Part shown: positions 1 to 8,189 of the stretch, one piece after another | How positions within the stretch are numbered: position 1 is the first letter of the stretch | How the letters are laid out: every line of letters starts with the position of its first letter | Assembly (NCBI RefSeq): GCF_014203395.1 | Contig: NZ_JACHIW010000001.1 | Span: forward strand, 1,488,001-1,552,000 | Reading direction: 5' to 3' | Origin: Saccharopolyspora phatthalungensis | GTDB taxonomy: Bacteria; Actinomycetota; Actinomycetes; Mycobacteriales; Pseudonocardiaceae | Length of the DNA stretch: 64,000 nt | The notes under the pieces: model-generated | What the model was told of the DNA's origin: nothing | Database searches by the model: none | Seen by the model: only the letters and a program-made list of their open reading frames with translations | Position numbers and translations under genes: made by a program

Positions 1-1
1 T

Positions 2-484
2 TCGTCGACTCCGGCGCAGAGCGGTTCGCAGTGGTCTGCGCCGCCGGCTGGCACTAGTAGCACCGGGCTGCCCGGTGGCGGTCCTGGTACCGGTGTTCCT
101 GCTGGAACAGGGCCGGGCACCGGCGCTCCGACCGGCGGGTTCGCTGGCTTCGCTGGAGGTCTTGGTGCTGGCGCTGGCGCGGGTGGTCTTGGTGCCGGTG
201 GCCGCGGTTTGGGTGCTGGCGGCGCTGGTCGCGGCGCGGGTATGGGCGCTGGCGGGCGTGCCGGTCTTGGCGGCCCCGGCTCGGGCGCTAGCGGAGCCGG
301 TGGCGCTGCTGGCGCGGGCGGCCGTGGCGGCGCAGGCGGTATGGGAGCCGGTGCCGGTGGCCGTGGCCAGGGCAAGCAGGGCGAGGAAGACCAGGAACAC
401 GAGAACAAGTACATGGTCGACACGGACGAAGCGTGGGACGACCTCGGCCTGCCCAGGGTCGCCCCGCCGGTCTTCGGCGAGTGA
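2..484 (+). CDS. C-terminal part of a Gly/Ala-rich PPE-like protein (5' end outside window)
   Basis: The frame is open from base 2 to a TGA at 482-484, so only the C-terminal 160 residues are present. It starts with a Ser/Thr/Pro/Gly linker, runs through about 90 residues of near-continuous Gly/Ala repeats, and ends in a charged tail with HENKYMVDTDEAWDDLG before a short hydrophobic end. A low-complexity Gly-rich middle with a conserved acidic tail is typical of the large PPE/ESX-linked exported proteins of Pseudonocardiaceae. The diagnostic N-terminal helical domain lies off the window, so the family call is inference. A strong hairpin follows the stop, and the next gene is convergent. Confidence 0.6.
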   Translation, partial: SSTPAQSGSQWSAPPAGTSSTGLPGGGPGTGVPAGTGPGTGAPTGGFAGFAGGLGAGAGAGGLGAGGRGLGAGGAGRGAGMGAGGRAGLGGPGSGASGAGGAAGAGGRGGAGGMGAGAGGRGQGKQGEEDQEHENKYMVDTDEAWDDLGLPRVAPPVFGE

Positions 485-517
485 CCAACACCAGCCGAAG
501 TCGGCTGTAAGCAGACT

Positions 518-544
518 GGCCGCGCACCAACCCGGTGCGCGGCC
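518..544. terminator. Hairpin terminator between convergent genes
   Basis: A perfect 11-bp stem, GGCCGCGCACC with GGTGCGCGGCC, encloses the loop AACCC and is followed on the + strand by TGTTTC. It lies 33 bases after the stop of the PPE-like gene and just before the 3' end of the convergent gene, so it probably serves both directions. A smaller hairpin, CAGCCG-AAGT-CGGCTG, lies just upstream at 492-507. Confidence 0.7.
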
Positions 545-551
545 TGTTTCG

Positions 552-1358
552 TCACTCGGAGGCTTTGCGGTAGATCTCGCCCAGAGCAGCCATCGCCCGG
601 TCGGCCTTCGCCTGATCACCGGAGATGAAGCCGACACGGGCGATCCCAGGCATCTGCTTGTAGTCCAAAACGAGAACGTTGTTCGGTGCACCGGGAATCT
701 CCATGATCCAACTGCGGAAGGCATCGTACTGCCCCTCGACATCGTGATCGACAATCACACGACGACCCTTGAAGTCGATGACCTCTGCTTCCGGGCTGAT
801 GTCGGTCCAACTTTGGAAGCTCCCCGACCCGATGTAAACGTCGAACGAGATTCGCATAACCGGGCTCGGTGTTTCGTAGGAACAGATAAATCCGTTCATC
901 ACCATCTTTCGGAAGTCCGGTCCCATGAACTGCGTCATCAGCTCGTCCGGCGGATAGGAGCACAGGTAAAGCGGCGACCACTTTGACGCAGGTGGCTGCT
1001 GCGGAAGACGATTCAGTCGCAAAACCTCGTTGAACGGCCGAGGTTCGGGCCGTGCCCATTCGGAGCAGGAACCCCCAAGCCGGTCAACCGAGGCGCATAC
1101 GTTGGTAGTTGCGGTGGGAACTGGGGGAGGATCTGCCTGAACTCGACTCGGGCTTGGCACACTTCCGACGTCGAGCAGCAACGCGAGGACCGATCCGCCG
1201 ACCACCACCACGGTAACCAGAACGGTGACTTGCACCGTAAACCACGCTCGCGATCTCCGGGGTGGAGTTTGGCCTGGCCCTGGCGGATACTGCGGCGGGT
1301 GCGGTTGCTGCGGGCAGGGCTGCTGACCTTGATTTCCTGGCCAGCCTTGGTAGGTCAC
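552..1358 (-). CDS. Membrane-anchored, extracytoplasmic hypothetical protein (possibly DUF3558-like)
   Basis: This 268-residue protein has a short Pro/Gln/Gly-rich cytoplasmic N-terminus (about residues 1-38), one hydrophobic segment (about 41-62) and an extracytoplasmic domain. I chose the GTG at 1358 because GAGGGGAGC lies at the right distance upstream; an in-frame ATG at 1379 would put that site inside the gene. The outer domain has paired cysteines (LCSYPPDEL and GFICSYE), a central Trp and an amphipathic C-terminal helix. The layout recalls DUF3558 lipoproteins of Pseudonocardiales, but I cannot assign it firmly. It converges on the PPE-like gene. Confidence 0.6.
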   Translation of the reverse strand: MTYQGWPGNQGQQPCPQQPHPPQYPPGPGQTPPRRSRAWFTVQVTVLVTVVVVGGSVLALLLDVGSVPSPSRVQADPPPVPTATTNVCASVDRLGGSCSEWARPEPRPFNEVLRLNRLPQQPPASKWSPLYLCSYPPDELMTQFMGPDFRKMVMNGFICSYETPSPVMRISFDVYIGSGSFQSWTDISPEAEVIDFKGRRVIVDHDVEGQYDAFRSWIMEIPGAPNNVLVLDYKQMPGIARVGFISGDQAKADRAMAALGEIYRKASE

Positions 1359-1455
1359 TTGAACATGCTCCCCTCGCATGAATGTGCTCTCGTAGAATTC
1401 GGAGCACTCCCCCTAGAGGGCATAGGGCAGGTCCTCAAAGCCGGAAAGGTCTTCT

Positions 1456-1713
1456 TCAGCCGAAGATCCAGCCCTGCGGTATTTCGATTAGTCCACTTCG
1501 GACTTTGCTGGCACAGACGGAGCAGGTCGGGCGTCCGTCTCGGGGGCCGATGTCGCCGGGCGCCGTCATTACTCCGCAGAGCGCGATCAGCTCTGGACCT
1601 TCCCGGCGCGGGTCATCGGTTGGGATCACGTGGTTCTGGTAGCCGAAAGCCGCCCAGTAGCCAGAAGTGGTGGCAGACTCATCGGGATCGCGGTCCGTTG
1701 TTGCTCGCGTCAT
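1456..1713 (-). CDS. Small Cys-motif (zinc-ribbon-like) protein, 85 aa
   Basis: The ATG at 1713 follows GAGAGACGACG, a reasonable ribosome site. After a polar N-terminus comes GYWAAFGYQNHVIP, then a CG pair (LIALCG) and, 17 residues later, PTCSVC. The CG...CxxC pattern is what a small zinc-binding knuckle would show. The next gene on the same strand has the same arrangement (AYCG ... TCMSCW), so the two look like diverged paralogues. Such proteins are common beside WhiJ/Scr1-type regulators in this order. Function is unknown and zinc binding is inference. Confidence 0.6.
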   Translation of the reverse strand: MTRATTDRDPDESATTSGYWAAFGYQNHVIPTDDPRREGPELIALCGVMTAPGDIGPRDGRPTCSVCASKVRSGLIEIPQGWIFG

Positions 1714-1840
1714 CGTCGTCTCTCGGTGGCGGGTTGGGCGGTGGCCGGGCGCTGGCGGGAGGGGGTTTTGTCGCGCCCGGCCACCAAGGGCCGGTAGAGG
1801 TGCGCCGGGGAAGGCACCACACCGGCCCTGCTTTGGGTGC

Positions 1841-2119
1841 CTACGACGGTGAGGTGCGTAGGTGGTGCCGTCCGGCGGGCCCCTTGGGAATGGCACCGCG
1901 GCCGGGTTTCGGGGCGTTGGCGAGGATGCGCCAGCAGGACATGCACGTGCCTTCGCGGATCCAGTCCAATTCGGACCTCTCGTGCAGCTGCGCCGCATCC
2001 GCCTCCGCACCGCAGTACGCGGTCACTGAGCCCCCAGCGGGCGTTTTCTTAGCAGCGATGGGAAAAGCATGGCGACCGCCCGTGACAGGACGCCAGATGT
2101 AGGTCAGATACTCAGACAC
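1841..2119 (-). CDS. Small Cys-motif (zinc-ribbon-like) protein, 92 aa
   Basis: The GTG start at 2119 follows AAGGAGAG with good spacing. The protein begins with an aromatic YLTYIWRPVTGGRHAF stretch and has VTAYCG, then ELDWIREGTCMSCWRILA, and a basic Gly/Pro tail. The CG plus CxxC pattern and preceding aromatic segment match the protein at 1456-1713. It is transcribed divergently from the WhiJ-like regulator at 2235, and the 115-bp gap holds two copies of AGTCTCAG. I infer it belongs to that regulator's unit; its biochemical role is unknown. Confidence 0.65.
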   Translation of the reverse strand: MSEYLTYIWRPVTGGRHAFPIAAKKTPAGGSVTAYCGAEADAAQLHERSELDWIREGTCMSCWRILANAPKPGRGAIPKGPAGRHHLRTSPS

Positions 2120-2164
2120 ACAAGCTCTCCTTCCTTGTCTCTGAGTCGATAAGACTGGCTCTGG

Positions 2165-2213
2165 AGTCTCAGATCAAGGCGATTCATCACTACGTGTAAT
2201 GGCAAAGTCTCAG
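2165..2213. promoter_or_regulatory. Two AGTCTCAG boxes in a divergent intergenic region
   Basis: AGTCTCAG occurs at 2165-2172 and 2206-2213, with starts 41 bp apart (about four helical turns), between the divergent starts at 2119 and 2235. A related CTCTGAGTC lies at 2139-2147. Repeated same-face boxes here suggest an operator for autoregulation by the helix-turn-helix gene; this is inference only. Confidence 0.3.
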
Positions 2214-2234
2214 GTCCTGGAATAGCGTGGGCTT

Positions 2235-3110
2235 ATGACAACTGCACGTTCCCGTGGACTGGGTGCGGAGATTCGCAAGCTCAGGAAGGAAGCTGGCCTG
2301 CGGCTAGAAGAACTGGCAGCACAGTGCGATTGGTCGAGGGCAACGTTGGGGCGGATCGAGTCCGGAGCAAAGGTTCCCACGGAAACTGAGATAGCAATCA
2401 TCCTGGGAACTCTCGGAGTCAAAAGTCGGGAACGAACCCGTCTGCTCGAACTAGCCCAAGACGCACATCAGCCGCACTGGTGGGAAGTAATGGGCAACAC
2501 AGGACTCCCCCTCCAACTCGTCGCGTTGCTGGATTTTGAACGACGCGCGACGAAAATTACCGACGTAGCGCTCGGACTAGTTCCAGGTCTGCTCCAGGTT
2601 CCCGACTACACCCGGGCCGTCATCGGTGCAGGCGGGCTCCGAGACAAAGACGTCGAGTCGAGAGTGGCGCTACGCCTCGGCAGGCAGACCGTCCTAACCG
2701 GGAAGGATCCGGTGTCGTTCCATGCCCTCATCGACGAGTCTGTGCTGCATAGACCGGTGGGGAGCTACAGCATCATGGCTGATCAACTGCGCCACATCGA
2801 ACGAATGGCGCTTCGCCCACACATCACGGTTCAAGTCATTCCGTTCAGCCTAGGCGCGCACGTGGGCCTGAACGGAAGCCAGCTGATCATGGAATTTCAA
2901 CGGCAACGCACGATGGTTCACTTGGAACACCGACGTGGCGGTGTCTTCTTGGACGACCCGAATGACGCTTCTCCCTTTGTAGAAACCGTGGCTAGGCTGG
3001 CTGAAGCAGCGTTGAGCCCGGCCGAATCTGCCAGCCTCGTCGCTGCTTGTGCCGCAACGATGGAGGAACGCGATGAAGCAGATCAAGATGTGGCGGAAGT
3101 CCAGCTATAG
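2235..3110 (+). CDS. WhiJ/Scr1-family helix-turn-helix regulator with DUF5753 domain
   Basis: The 291-residue protein has an XRE-type helix-turn-helix at residues 6-65 (LGAEIRKLRKEAGLRLEELA, then WSRATLGRIESG). A C-terminal DUF5753 sensing domain follows from about 95 to 275 (GLVPGLLQVPDYTRAVI and the ALIDESVLHRPVG motif). Such proteins regulate development and secondary metabolism in streptomycetes and are nearly always paired with a DUF397 protein. That partner overlaps its 3' end by 38 bases here, so the two are translationally coupled. The cytoplasmic dimer probably binds the boxes upstream of its own gene. No strong ribosome site is visible, so the message may be leaderless. Confidence 0.88.
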   Translation: MTTARSRGLGAEIRKLRKEAGLRLEELAAQCDWSRATLGRIESGAKVPTETEIAIILGTLGVKSRERTRLLELAQDAHQPHWWEVMGNTGLPLQLVALLDFERRATKITDVALGLVPGLLQVPDYTRAVIGAGGLRDKDVESRVALRLGRQTVLTGKDPVSFHALIDESVLHRPVGSYSIMADQLRHIERMALRPHITVQVIPFSLGAHVGLNGSQLIMEFQRQRTMVHLEHRRGGVFLDDPNDASPFVETVARLAEAALSPAESASLVAACAATMEERDEADQDVAEVQL

Positions 3111-3261
3111 CGGTGAAGAGTCCAACTGTGTTGAGATTGGGGCGGGGCTTGACATTGTCGGGGTTCGGGACAGCAAGGACCCGGGCGGGGGGACCTTGGT
3201 TTTTGGTTACCCGGCATGGGGTTCGTTCTTAGCCGTGGTCAAGGCTGAGCGATTCGGCTGA
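3073..3261 (+). CDS. DUF397 domain protein, partner of the WhiJ-like regulator
   Basis: The 62-residue protein shows the DUF397 signature: WRKSSYSGEESNCVEIG, VGVRDSKDPGGGTLVF and the closing WGSFLAVVKAERF. I start it at the ATG at 3073 because GGAGGAACGCG stands directly before it inside the 3' end of the regulator gene; an upstream in-frame ATG at 3049 lacks a site. DUF397 proteins bind or antagonise the neighbouring WhiJ-like protein in a toxin-antitoxin-like arrangement. The overlap implies coupled synthesis. The stop is only 3 bases from the convergent gene. Confidence 0.88.
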   Translation: MKQIKMWRKSSYSGEESNCVEIGAGLDIVGVRDSKDPGGGTLVFGYPAWGSFLAVVKAERFG

Positions 3262-3264
3262 CGG

Positions 3265-6243
3265 TCAGCGCAGCAGGGTTGTTGCTTCTGGGTCTGCCAG
3301 CAGGGCCGTTAGGGCGAATCGCTCTTGCCAGGTGCCGGATGCCCAGGCCAGCGCTCGGCCCAGGCCGTCCGGGGTTCGCTCCGCGTGGAGCTTTCCGGTG
3401 TTGTCGACCCACCAGTGCACGCGGTGTTCACCTGTCGAGGCTCGGACACGCAGCACGTCGTGCAGGGTGACATCGCCGGAAGGCACCTTGATCCCAAGCA
3501 GTTCGCAGGCCGCCGGGACGCGAGCCACCTCGGGCCAGCGCTGGGTGCGCCCCGGGTCCACCACCTGCATGGTGTTCTCCTCGGAAGCCAACGGCAGGTC
3601 CAGGAGTTCCGCCAGGGCTTCCGCGTCGAACTGGTCCGGGCTGCCCCCGGCGATCACCAACGGCGCTTCCAGCACGCTCAGCATCCACGGCTCGTCGAGC
3701 ACCACCGCGCGCCCGGTGCTGACCACGGCACCCGACACCGAACGCACCATCTCCGGCGGTTCGAGCTCACCAGGATCGACATGGGAGCACGCGACCGCAT
3801 CCGCTAGCGCCTGATGCGCGCGCAGCGCGGTTCCGGCGCGCACTGTGCGCTCCGGATCGCCGAGGCGTTCCAGCAGGTCCGCAGCGTCGTCGGCGTCCGC
3901 GATGCGGAGCTCGGCGCGCACTCCCGCGATCCTCAGGTGCTCGTCGTCGAGCTGGACGTCGGGCACCGTGTCGTACAGGCCCGCGAGATCTTCGGCTTCG
4001 GACAACCGCCAGTGCCGGGGCGGATAGCCCTCGATCAGCGCGTAGCGCGCGATCCACCAGGCCGGGTAGCTGTTCGGTTCGCGCAGTGCTCGCAGGGTTT
4101 CCGGGTTCTGCACCAGCAGCCGGATCGCCTCCGGCCAGGCATCCTCGGCGACCAGGTCGAGGTCGCGGATGCCCACGAACCTGGCCGGCGGCCAGTTGTC
4201 GGGCTGGGCGGCTTCCTGCTCCGCCCACCAGCCGTGCGAATCGGGGAAGCCCTCGTCGGCTTCGGCCGGTTCTTCCTCCACGTGCACCACGAAGGTGTCC
4301 AGGACCCCGATCGATCGCAGCAGATCCCTCGGATGGTCGGCCGCGAAATCCTCATCCAGCACCGCGAGCGGCGCGTCTTCGCCTATGTACTCGGCGTCGA
4401 GCACCTCCAGCAGCTCCGCATCGGGCAGCAGGAGCTCATCCGCGCGACGAACGTCGCCGTCCGCGTCGGGCAGCGCCAAAGCACCCAGCCAGTCGCGCGG
4501 CTGTGCGTTGGCGACCAGCCGCAACACCGCCTCCGCCAGCGGCCGCACGTCCGCCCCGGCCCGCGCATTGGAGACGCTGCTGCGCACCGCCTCTTCCAGC
4601 GACGGGGCATCCAGCAGTTCCGAAGGGCCAGCCGGGTGCGCGCCGAGCTTTTCCAGCAACGGGTGCGTTGCTTCGGGGTGCGCGATGCGCATCCCATAAA
4701 TGTCCAGTGTAGACAGCATCGCGGCCGGGTCTGGGTCCGCATCTCGTTGGCTGAGCAGGACATCCCGCACGCCGGTCACGGTGCGGCCATCCGCCAGCGG
4801 CACCGGAAGTGCGGTGAATTCCTCGCGCGCCAGCGGATCAGCGCCTTCGATCACGGTCAGCGCGTCATAGAGGCGATGCCACCAGCTTGGCGGGCGCTGC
4901 AGGCCGGTGACCGCTTCGACGATCTCCGCCGCGCCGAGTCGCCGGACCTCCAGCACGTGCAGCGACCTGCGGTGCTGGGCATCGGCCAGATCGGCCGTGA
5001 GCAGGGCGGGAACCACATCGTGGAGCAGCTCGACGAGCTCCGGCGAAGCGTAGTCGAGGACCCTGGATTTCAGCGGTGCGACCAGTTTTCCGTCGGCGGC
5101 GGGCAGCCACGCCGCGACCCGTAACCGGTCGTTCACACCCTGCCGCAGCTTGTCGTCCACATCGGACAGCGGGAAGCCCGGCAGCGGCACCAGCGCCGTC
5201 CGGTGTTCCGCCGCAAGCTTCTTGACCAGCGCGGGATAGCACTCGGCGGCGAAGGTCAGCACCGCATCCGAGGCGGCCGACGCCGCCACCCGGCGCCGAT
5301 CCGGCTCCACCGGCACGCTCGCCAACAACCGCGCGGGCAGCGACAGCCGCTCCTCGGTCGGGGTCGGGGCGTGCAGCACATCTTCGGCCAGCGGGATCGG
5401 CATCCCGTCGTCGTCCAACGGCACCGCCCAGGTCACGTGCCACTCCGTGGCGTGCCGAGCCTCGACGCCCAGACCAGTCAGCGCAGTCTCGCTCAACCTG
5501 CCCGCCGCCCGGTGCACCAGCCACCGCTCGCTGCGGGCCGGGCCGGCCACGACCAGTCGATCGGCGTCTTCGTCCACCCGACGCCAGGTTTTCTCGCCGA
5601 TGCGGATCTCGGCCAGCGCGGGCAACGCGAGCAACAGGTCAGGGGCCTGATCGATGAAAGCCGCCAGCAGCGCGTCGACATCGACCTCCGGGCGCAGCGG
5701 CAGCCGCACCTCGGTGTCGAAACCAGTCGGCGGCTCGCCGATGCTCGGCCACGGCAAGCGCAGGATCGGCACCGCGCCCTCGCGCGCCGCCATTTCCTCG
5801 GCAGGTCCGGGCAGCGTCGCCGCCGCTTCCCTGGTCCGCGCCGCGGAGAACGCCACGCCACCTGAGGTCGACACGACCTGCGGCTCGTCGGACACCGCTA
5901 GCACCGCGGCGAATCCGACGCCGAACCGGCCTATCGAGGCACCCTCCCGCTTGGCCGATGCGCGCAACGACGCCAAGCCGGCTACGCCGTCCGCGGTCAG
6001 CGGCGCCCCGGTGTTGGCCACCCGCAGTTCGCGGTCGATGAACTCAACCCGCAACACACCACCGGTGCCCGCGGCGTCCGCGGCGTTCTGCGCCAGCTCG
6101 ACCAGCAGGCGGTCCCGGTAGCCGCCGAGCCGGAGGTCCTCCTCGGCGTTGGCGTCTTCGCGGAACCGCGTCGGCGATGCCTCCCAGGATTGCAGCACGG
6201 CCTGCCGCAGCTCGGCCGCACCGAACGCGTCCGATCCGTTCAC
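3265..6243 (-). CDS. Sacsin/Hsp90-type ATP-binding domain protein
   Basis: The 992-residue protein opens with a GHKL ATPase domain (about 20-160): LLVELAQNAADAAG is the N-box, VANTGAPLTADGVAGLASL the G1 region, and SIGRFGVGFAAVLAV the G2/lid. This is the sacsin N-terminal nucleotide-binding fold found in many actinobacterial proteins annotated as Hsp90-like. The remaining 800 residues are acidic, Leu/Ala-rich, without membrane segments or another family I can name. Its GTG start overlaps the stop of the DUF3027 gene (GTGA), so the two are coupled. A chaperone-like cytoplasmic role is probable; the client is unknown. Confidence 0.75.
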   Translation of the reverse strand: MNGSDAFGAAELRQAVLQSWEASPTRFREDANAEEDLRLGGYRDRLLVELAQNAADAAGTGGVLRVEFIDRELRVANTGAPLTADGVAGLASLRASAKREGASIGRFGVGFAAVLAVSDEPQVVSTSGGVAFSAARTREAAATLPGPAEEMAAREGAVPILRLPWPSIGEPPTGFDTEVRLPLRPEVDVDALLAAFIDQAPDLLLALPALAEIRIGEKTWRRVDEDADRLVVAGPARSERWLVHRAAGRLSETALTGLGVEARHATEWHVTWAVPLDDDGMPIPLAEDVLHAPTPTEERLSLPARLLASVPVEPDRRRVAASAASDAVLTFAAECYPALVKKLAAEHRTALVPLPGFPLSDVDDKLRQGVNDRLRVAAWLPAADGKLVAPLKSRVLDYASPELVELLHDVVPALLTADLADAQHRRSLHVLEVRRLGAAEIVEAVTGLQRPPSWWHRLYDALTVIEGADPLAREEFTALPVPLADGRTVTGVRDVLLSQRDADPDPAAMLSTLDIYGMRIAHPEATHPLLEKLGAHPAGPSELLDAPSLEEAVRSSVSNARAGADVRPLAEAVLRLVANAQPRDWLGALALPDADGDVRRADELLLPDAELLEVLDAEYIGEDAPLAVLDEDFAADHPRDLLRSIGVLDTFVVHVEEEPAEADEGFPDSHGWWAEQEAAQPDNWPPARFVGIRDLDLVAEDAWPEAIRLLVQNPETLRALREPNSYPAWWIARYALIEGYPPRHWRLSEAEDLAGLYDTVPDVQLDDEHLRIAGVRAELRIADADDAADLLERLGDPERTVRAGTALRAHQALADAVACSHVDPGELEPPEMVRSVSGAVVSTGRAVVLDEPWMLSVLEAPLVIAGGSPDQFDAEALAELLDLPLASEENTMQVVDPGRTQRWPEVARVPAACELLGIKVPSGDVTLHDVLRVRASTGEHRVHWWVDNTGKLHAERTPDGLGRALAWASGTWQERFALTALLADPEATTLLR

Positions 6244-7091
6244 CCGCGCGACTCGAAGTCCAGGGTGGCGTCGTCGTAGACGACCTCGGCCACCGGCACC
6301 GTCGACGAAGTGTCCACCTCGACCTCCGAGTGCGCGCCGCAGCCGTACTCGACACTGACCACCCGGCCGTCGGCGGGCGCGACCTCGTTGGCGCAGACAC
6401 CGAAGGCACCGCCCATCGAACCCGCCAGCTTCAGGAAGAAACCGCAGGTACCGCAGGACGCCGGGGCCATCCGGGCCACCTCGGAACGCGGCCCGAAGTC
6501 GCCGTTGTGCCAGCGGTCGGCGGCCTCCAGCCGCCCCTCCATGCTGAGCACCCGCTTGCGGCCCAGGCCGACCTCCCGGGCGACCTCCTCCACGGCCGGA
6601 TCGTCGCTGGCCAGGTAGCCGGGCGCCAGCCGCTGGTCCTCCGCGCTGGTCGGCAGCAGGTCCCCGGCACCGAGGTCACCCGGCCGCACCCGCTGGTTCC
6701 ACGGCACCCAATCCGGCGCGGTCAGCGCGTCCGGACCGGGCAGCAGCACGACCTCGCTGACCGTCACCGGCTCGCCCGGCCCGACGCTGGCGACCGTGAC
6801 CGCCCAGCGCCACCCGACATAGCCCGGGTAGTTCGACTCGAAGTAGTGCGTGACCGCGTGCGGGCCCTCCGGCTCGATCCCGACGTGCGCGCCGACCGGA
6901 TCGCTGACCTCCGCATCCAGGGTCAGCACCGGCGAGCCGATCGGATCCGCACCCGGGCGCGCCTCGTCCTCCGCCGCAGCTCGGGCGACGTCCTCCGCGG
7001 CGGCGAGCTCCCGGTCCGGGGTCGCGGGCACGGGCTGACCGGCGTCCTCGAACGGGGCACCCGCACCTGGGTTGGTCATCGGAGCAGGCAT
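6240..7091 (-). CDS. DUF3027 domain protein
   Basis: The domain starts near DAGQPVPATPDRELAAAEDVAR and includes HVGIEPEGPHAVTHYFESNYPGY, GWRWAVTVASV and the closing Cys-containing SCGTCGFFLKLAGSMGGAFGVCANE. That segment reads like a metal-binding knuckle and is typical of DUF3027. The start is uncertain: ATG at 7091 or 7079, or a GTG slightly upstream, none with a clear ribosome site, so leaderless translation is likely. It heads a two-gene unit with the sacsin-like ATPase (four-base overlap). In M. tuberculosis its counterpart, as I recall Rv0883c, lies in the same neighbourhood as several genes here. Function unknown. Confidence 0.78.
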   Translation of the reverse strand: MPAPMTNPGAGAPFEDAGQPVPATPDRELAAAEDVARAAAEDEARPGADPIGSPVLTLDAEVSDPVGAHVGIEPEGPHAVTHYFESNYPGYVGWRWAVTVASVGPGEPVTVSEVVLLPGPDALTAPDWVPWNQRVRPGDLGAGDLLPTSAEDQRLAPGYLASDDPAVEEVAREVGLGRKRVLSMEGRLEAADRWHNGDFGPRSEVARMAPASCGTCGFFLKLAGSMGGAFGVCANEVAPADGRVVSVEYGCGAHSEVEVDTSSTVPVAEVVYDDATLDFESRG

Positions 7092-7157
7092 AGGGGTCAC
7101 GTGGTTGATTGTGCCGTACGTGGTCGCCGCTGCCGTCGGCCGTGTCAACCTATCGGG

Positions 7158-8000
7158 GTGCGACTCTTCCCGACTCGACGTGTGCTGTGCGGCGTTGTGC
7201 TCACCATCGGGTTGGGGTTGCTGGCGTGCGCACCGCAGGTACCAGCGCAGCGCGACGGCCAGGATGACCGCGAGCAAACCGATCAGGGCGTTGGGCACGC
7301 GGGAAGCCTGCCACACCTTCGAGCGGAGGTGATCTCCGTGCTCTCGCACGACCGCTCCTCATTCACTCAGGGCCTCGAACTCGCCGCCGGCACCCTCTAC
7401 GAAGGCACCGGCCTGCGGGGTTCCTCGCTGCTGCGCGCCACCGACCTCGCCACCGGCCAAGTGCGTCGGGAAACCCGGCTCCCGGCCGAACTCTTCGGTG
7501 AGGGCATCACCATCACGGGTGACCGTATCTGGCAGCTCACCTGGCAGGAAGGGGTTGCGCTCGAGCGCGACCGGGAGACGCTGGCCGAGTTGCGCCGAGT
7601 GTCGTACTCCGGCGAGGGCTGGGGCCTGTGCTTCGACGGGTCGCGGTTGGTCATGAGTGACGGCAGTGACCGGCTGACCTTCCGGGATCCGGTGACGTTC
7701 GCCCCGATCGGCGGGGTGGACGTGCGCCGCGGCGGGGGCGCGGTGGGGGAGCTCAACGAACTGGAGTGCGTCGGCGGGCAGGTGTGGGCCAACGTGTGGG
7801 GCCGCGACGAGATCCTGCGGATCGACCCGGCGAGCGGTCAGGTGACTGCCGTGGTGGACGCGTCGGGGCTGCTGAGCCCCCGGCAGCGGGCGGGTACCAA
7901 TGTCCTCAACGGCATCGCGGCGGTGCCGGGCACCGACGAGTTCCTGATCACCGGGAAGTACTGGCCGTCGATTTTCCGGGTCCGATTCGTTCCGTCCTGA
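7158..8000 (+). CDS. Glutaminyl-peptide cyclotransferase, lipoprotein
   Basis: The 280-residue protein matches the bacterial/plant-type glutamine cyclotransferase beta-propeller: SVLSHDRSSFTQGLEL near the start, GEGITITGDRIWQLTWQEG, GEGWGLCFDGSRLVMSDGS, LNELECVGGQVWANVW and the ending TNVLNGIAAVPGTDEFLITGK. These enzymes convert N-terminal glutamine to pyroglutamate. The GTG at 7158 gives a basic N-terminus, a hydrophobic stretch and the lipobox LLAC at about residues 21-24, so it should be a lipoprotein outside the membrane. It is divergent from the DUF3027 gene with only 66 bases between. A perfect 17-bp tandem duplication covers its stop codon. Confidence 0.85.
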   Translation: MRLFPTRRVLCGVVLTIGLGLLACAPQVPAQRDGQDDREQTDQGVGHAGSLPHLRAEVISVLSHDRSSFTQGLELAAGTLYEGTGLRGSSLLRATDLATGQVRRETRLPAELFGEGITITGDRIWQLTWQEGVALERDRETLAELRRVSYSGEGWGLCFDGSRLVMSDGSDRLTFRDPVTFAPIGGVDVRRGGGAVGELNELECVGGQVWANVWGRDEILRIDPASGQVTAVVDASGLLSPRQRAGTNVLNGIAAVPGTDEFLITGKYWPSIFRVRFVPS

Positions 8001-8029
8001 TCATCAGAATGGCCTGATCATCAGAATGG
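7996..8029. repeat. Perfect 17-bp tandem duplication across a stop codon
   Basis: CCTGATCATCAGAATGG occurs twice with no gap, at 7996-8012 and 8013-8029. The first copy contains the TGA of the glutamine cyclotransferase gene. Each unit also contains the small palindrome TGATCA. It looks like a recent slippage duplication. Confidence 0.85.
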
Positions 8030-8189
8030 CCGTGCACAGGTGATCATGCCGCCCTTTCGGGGGTGTTTTCGGGCGCTCATGTCGCTCGATGGTGTCCAGA
8101 TGTATCTGGCGGGCGGGCTCGCGTCTCTTTAACCCGTGGGAGCGCCGAAATCCGGCGAGACCCGATCGACCGGAGGCGGGTGAGGCAGG

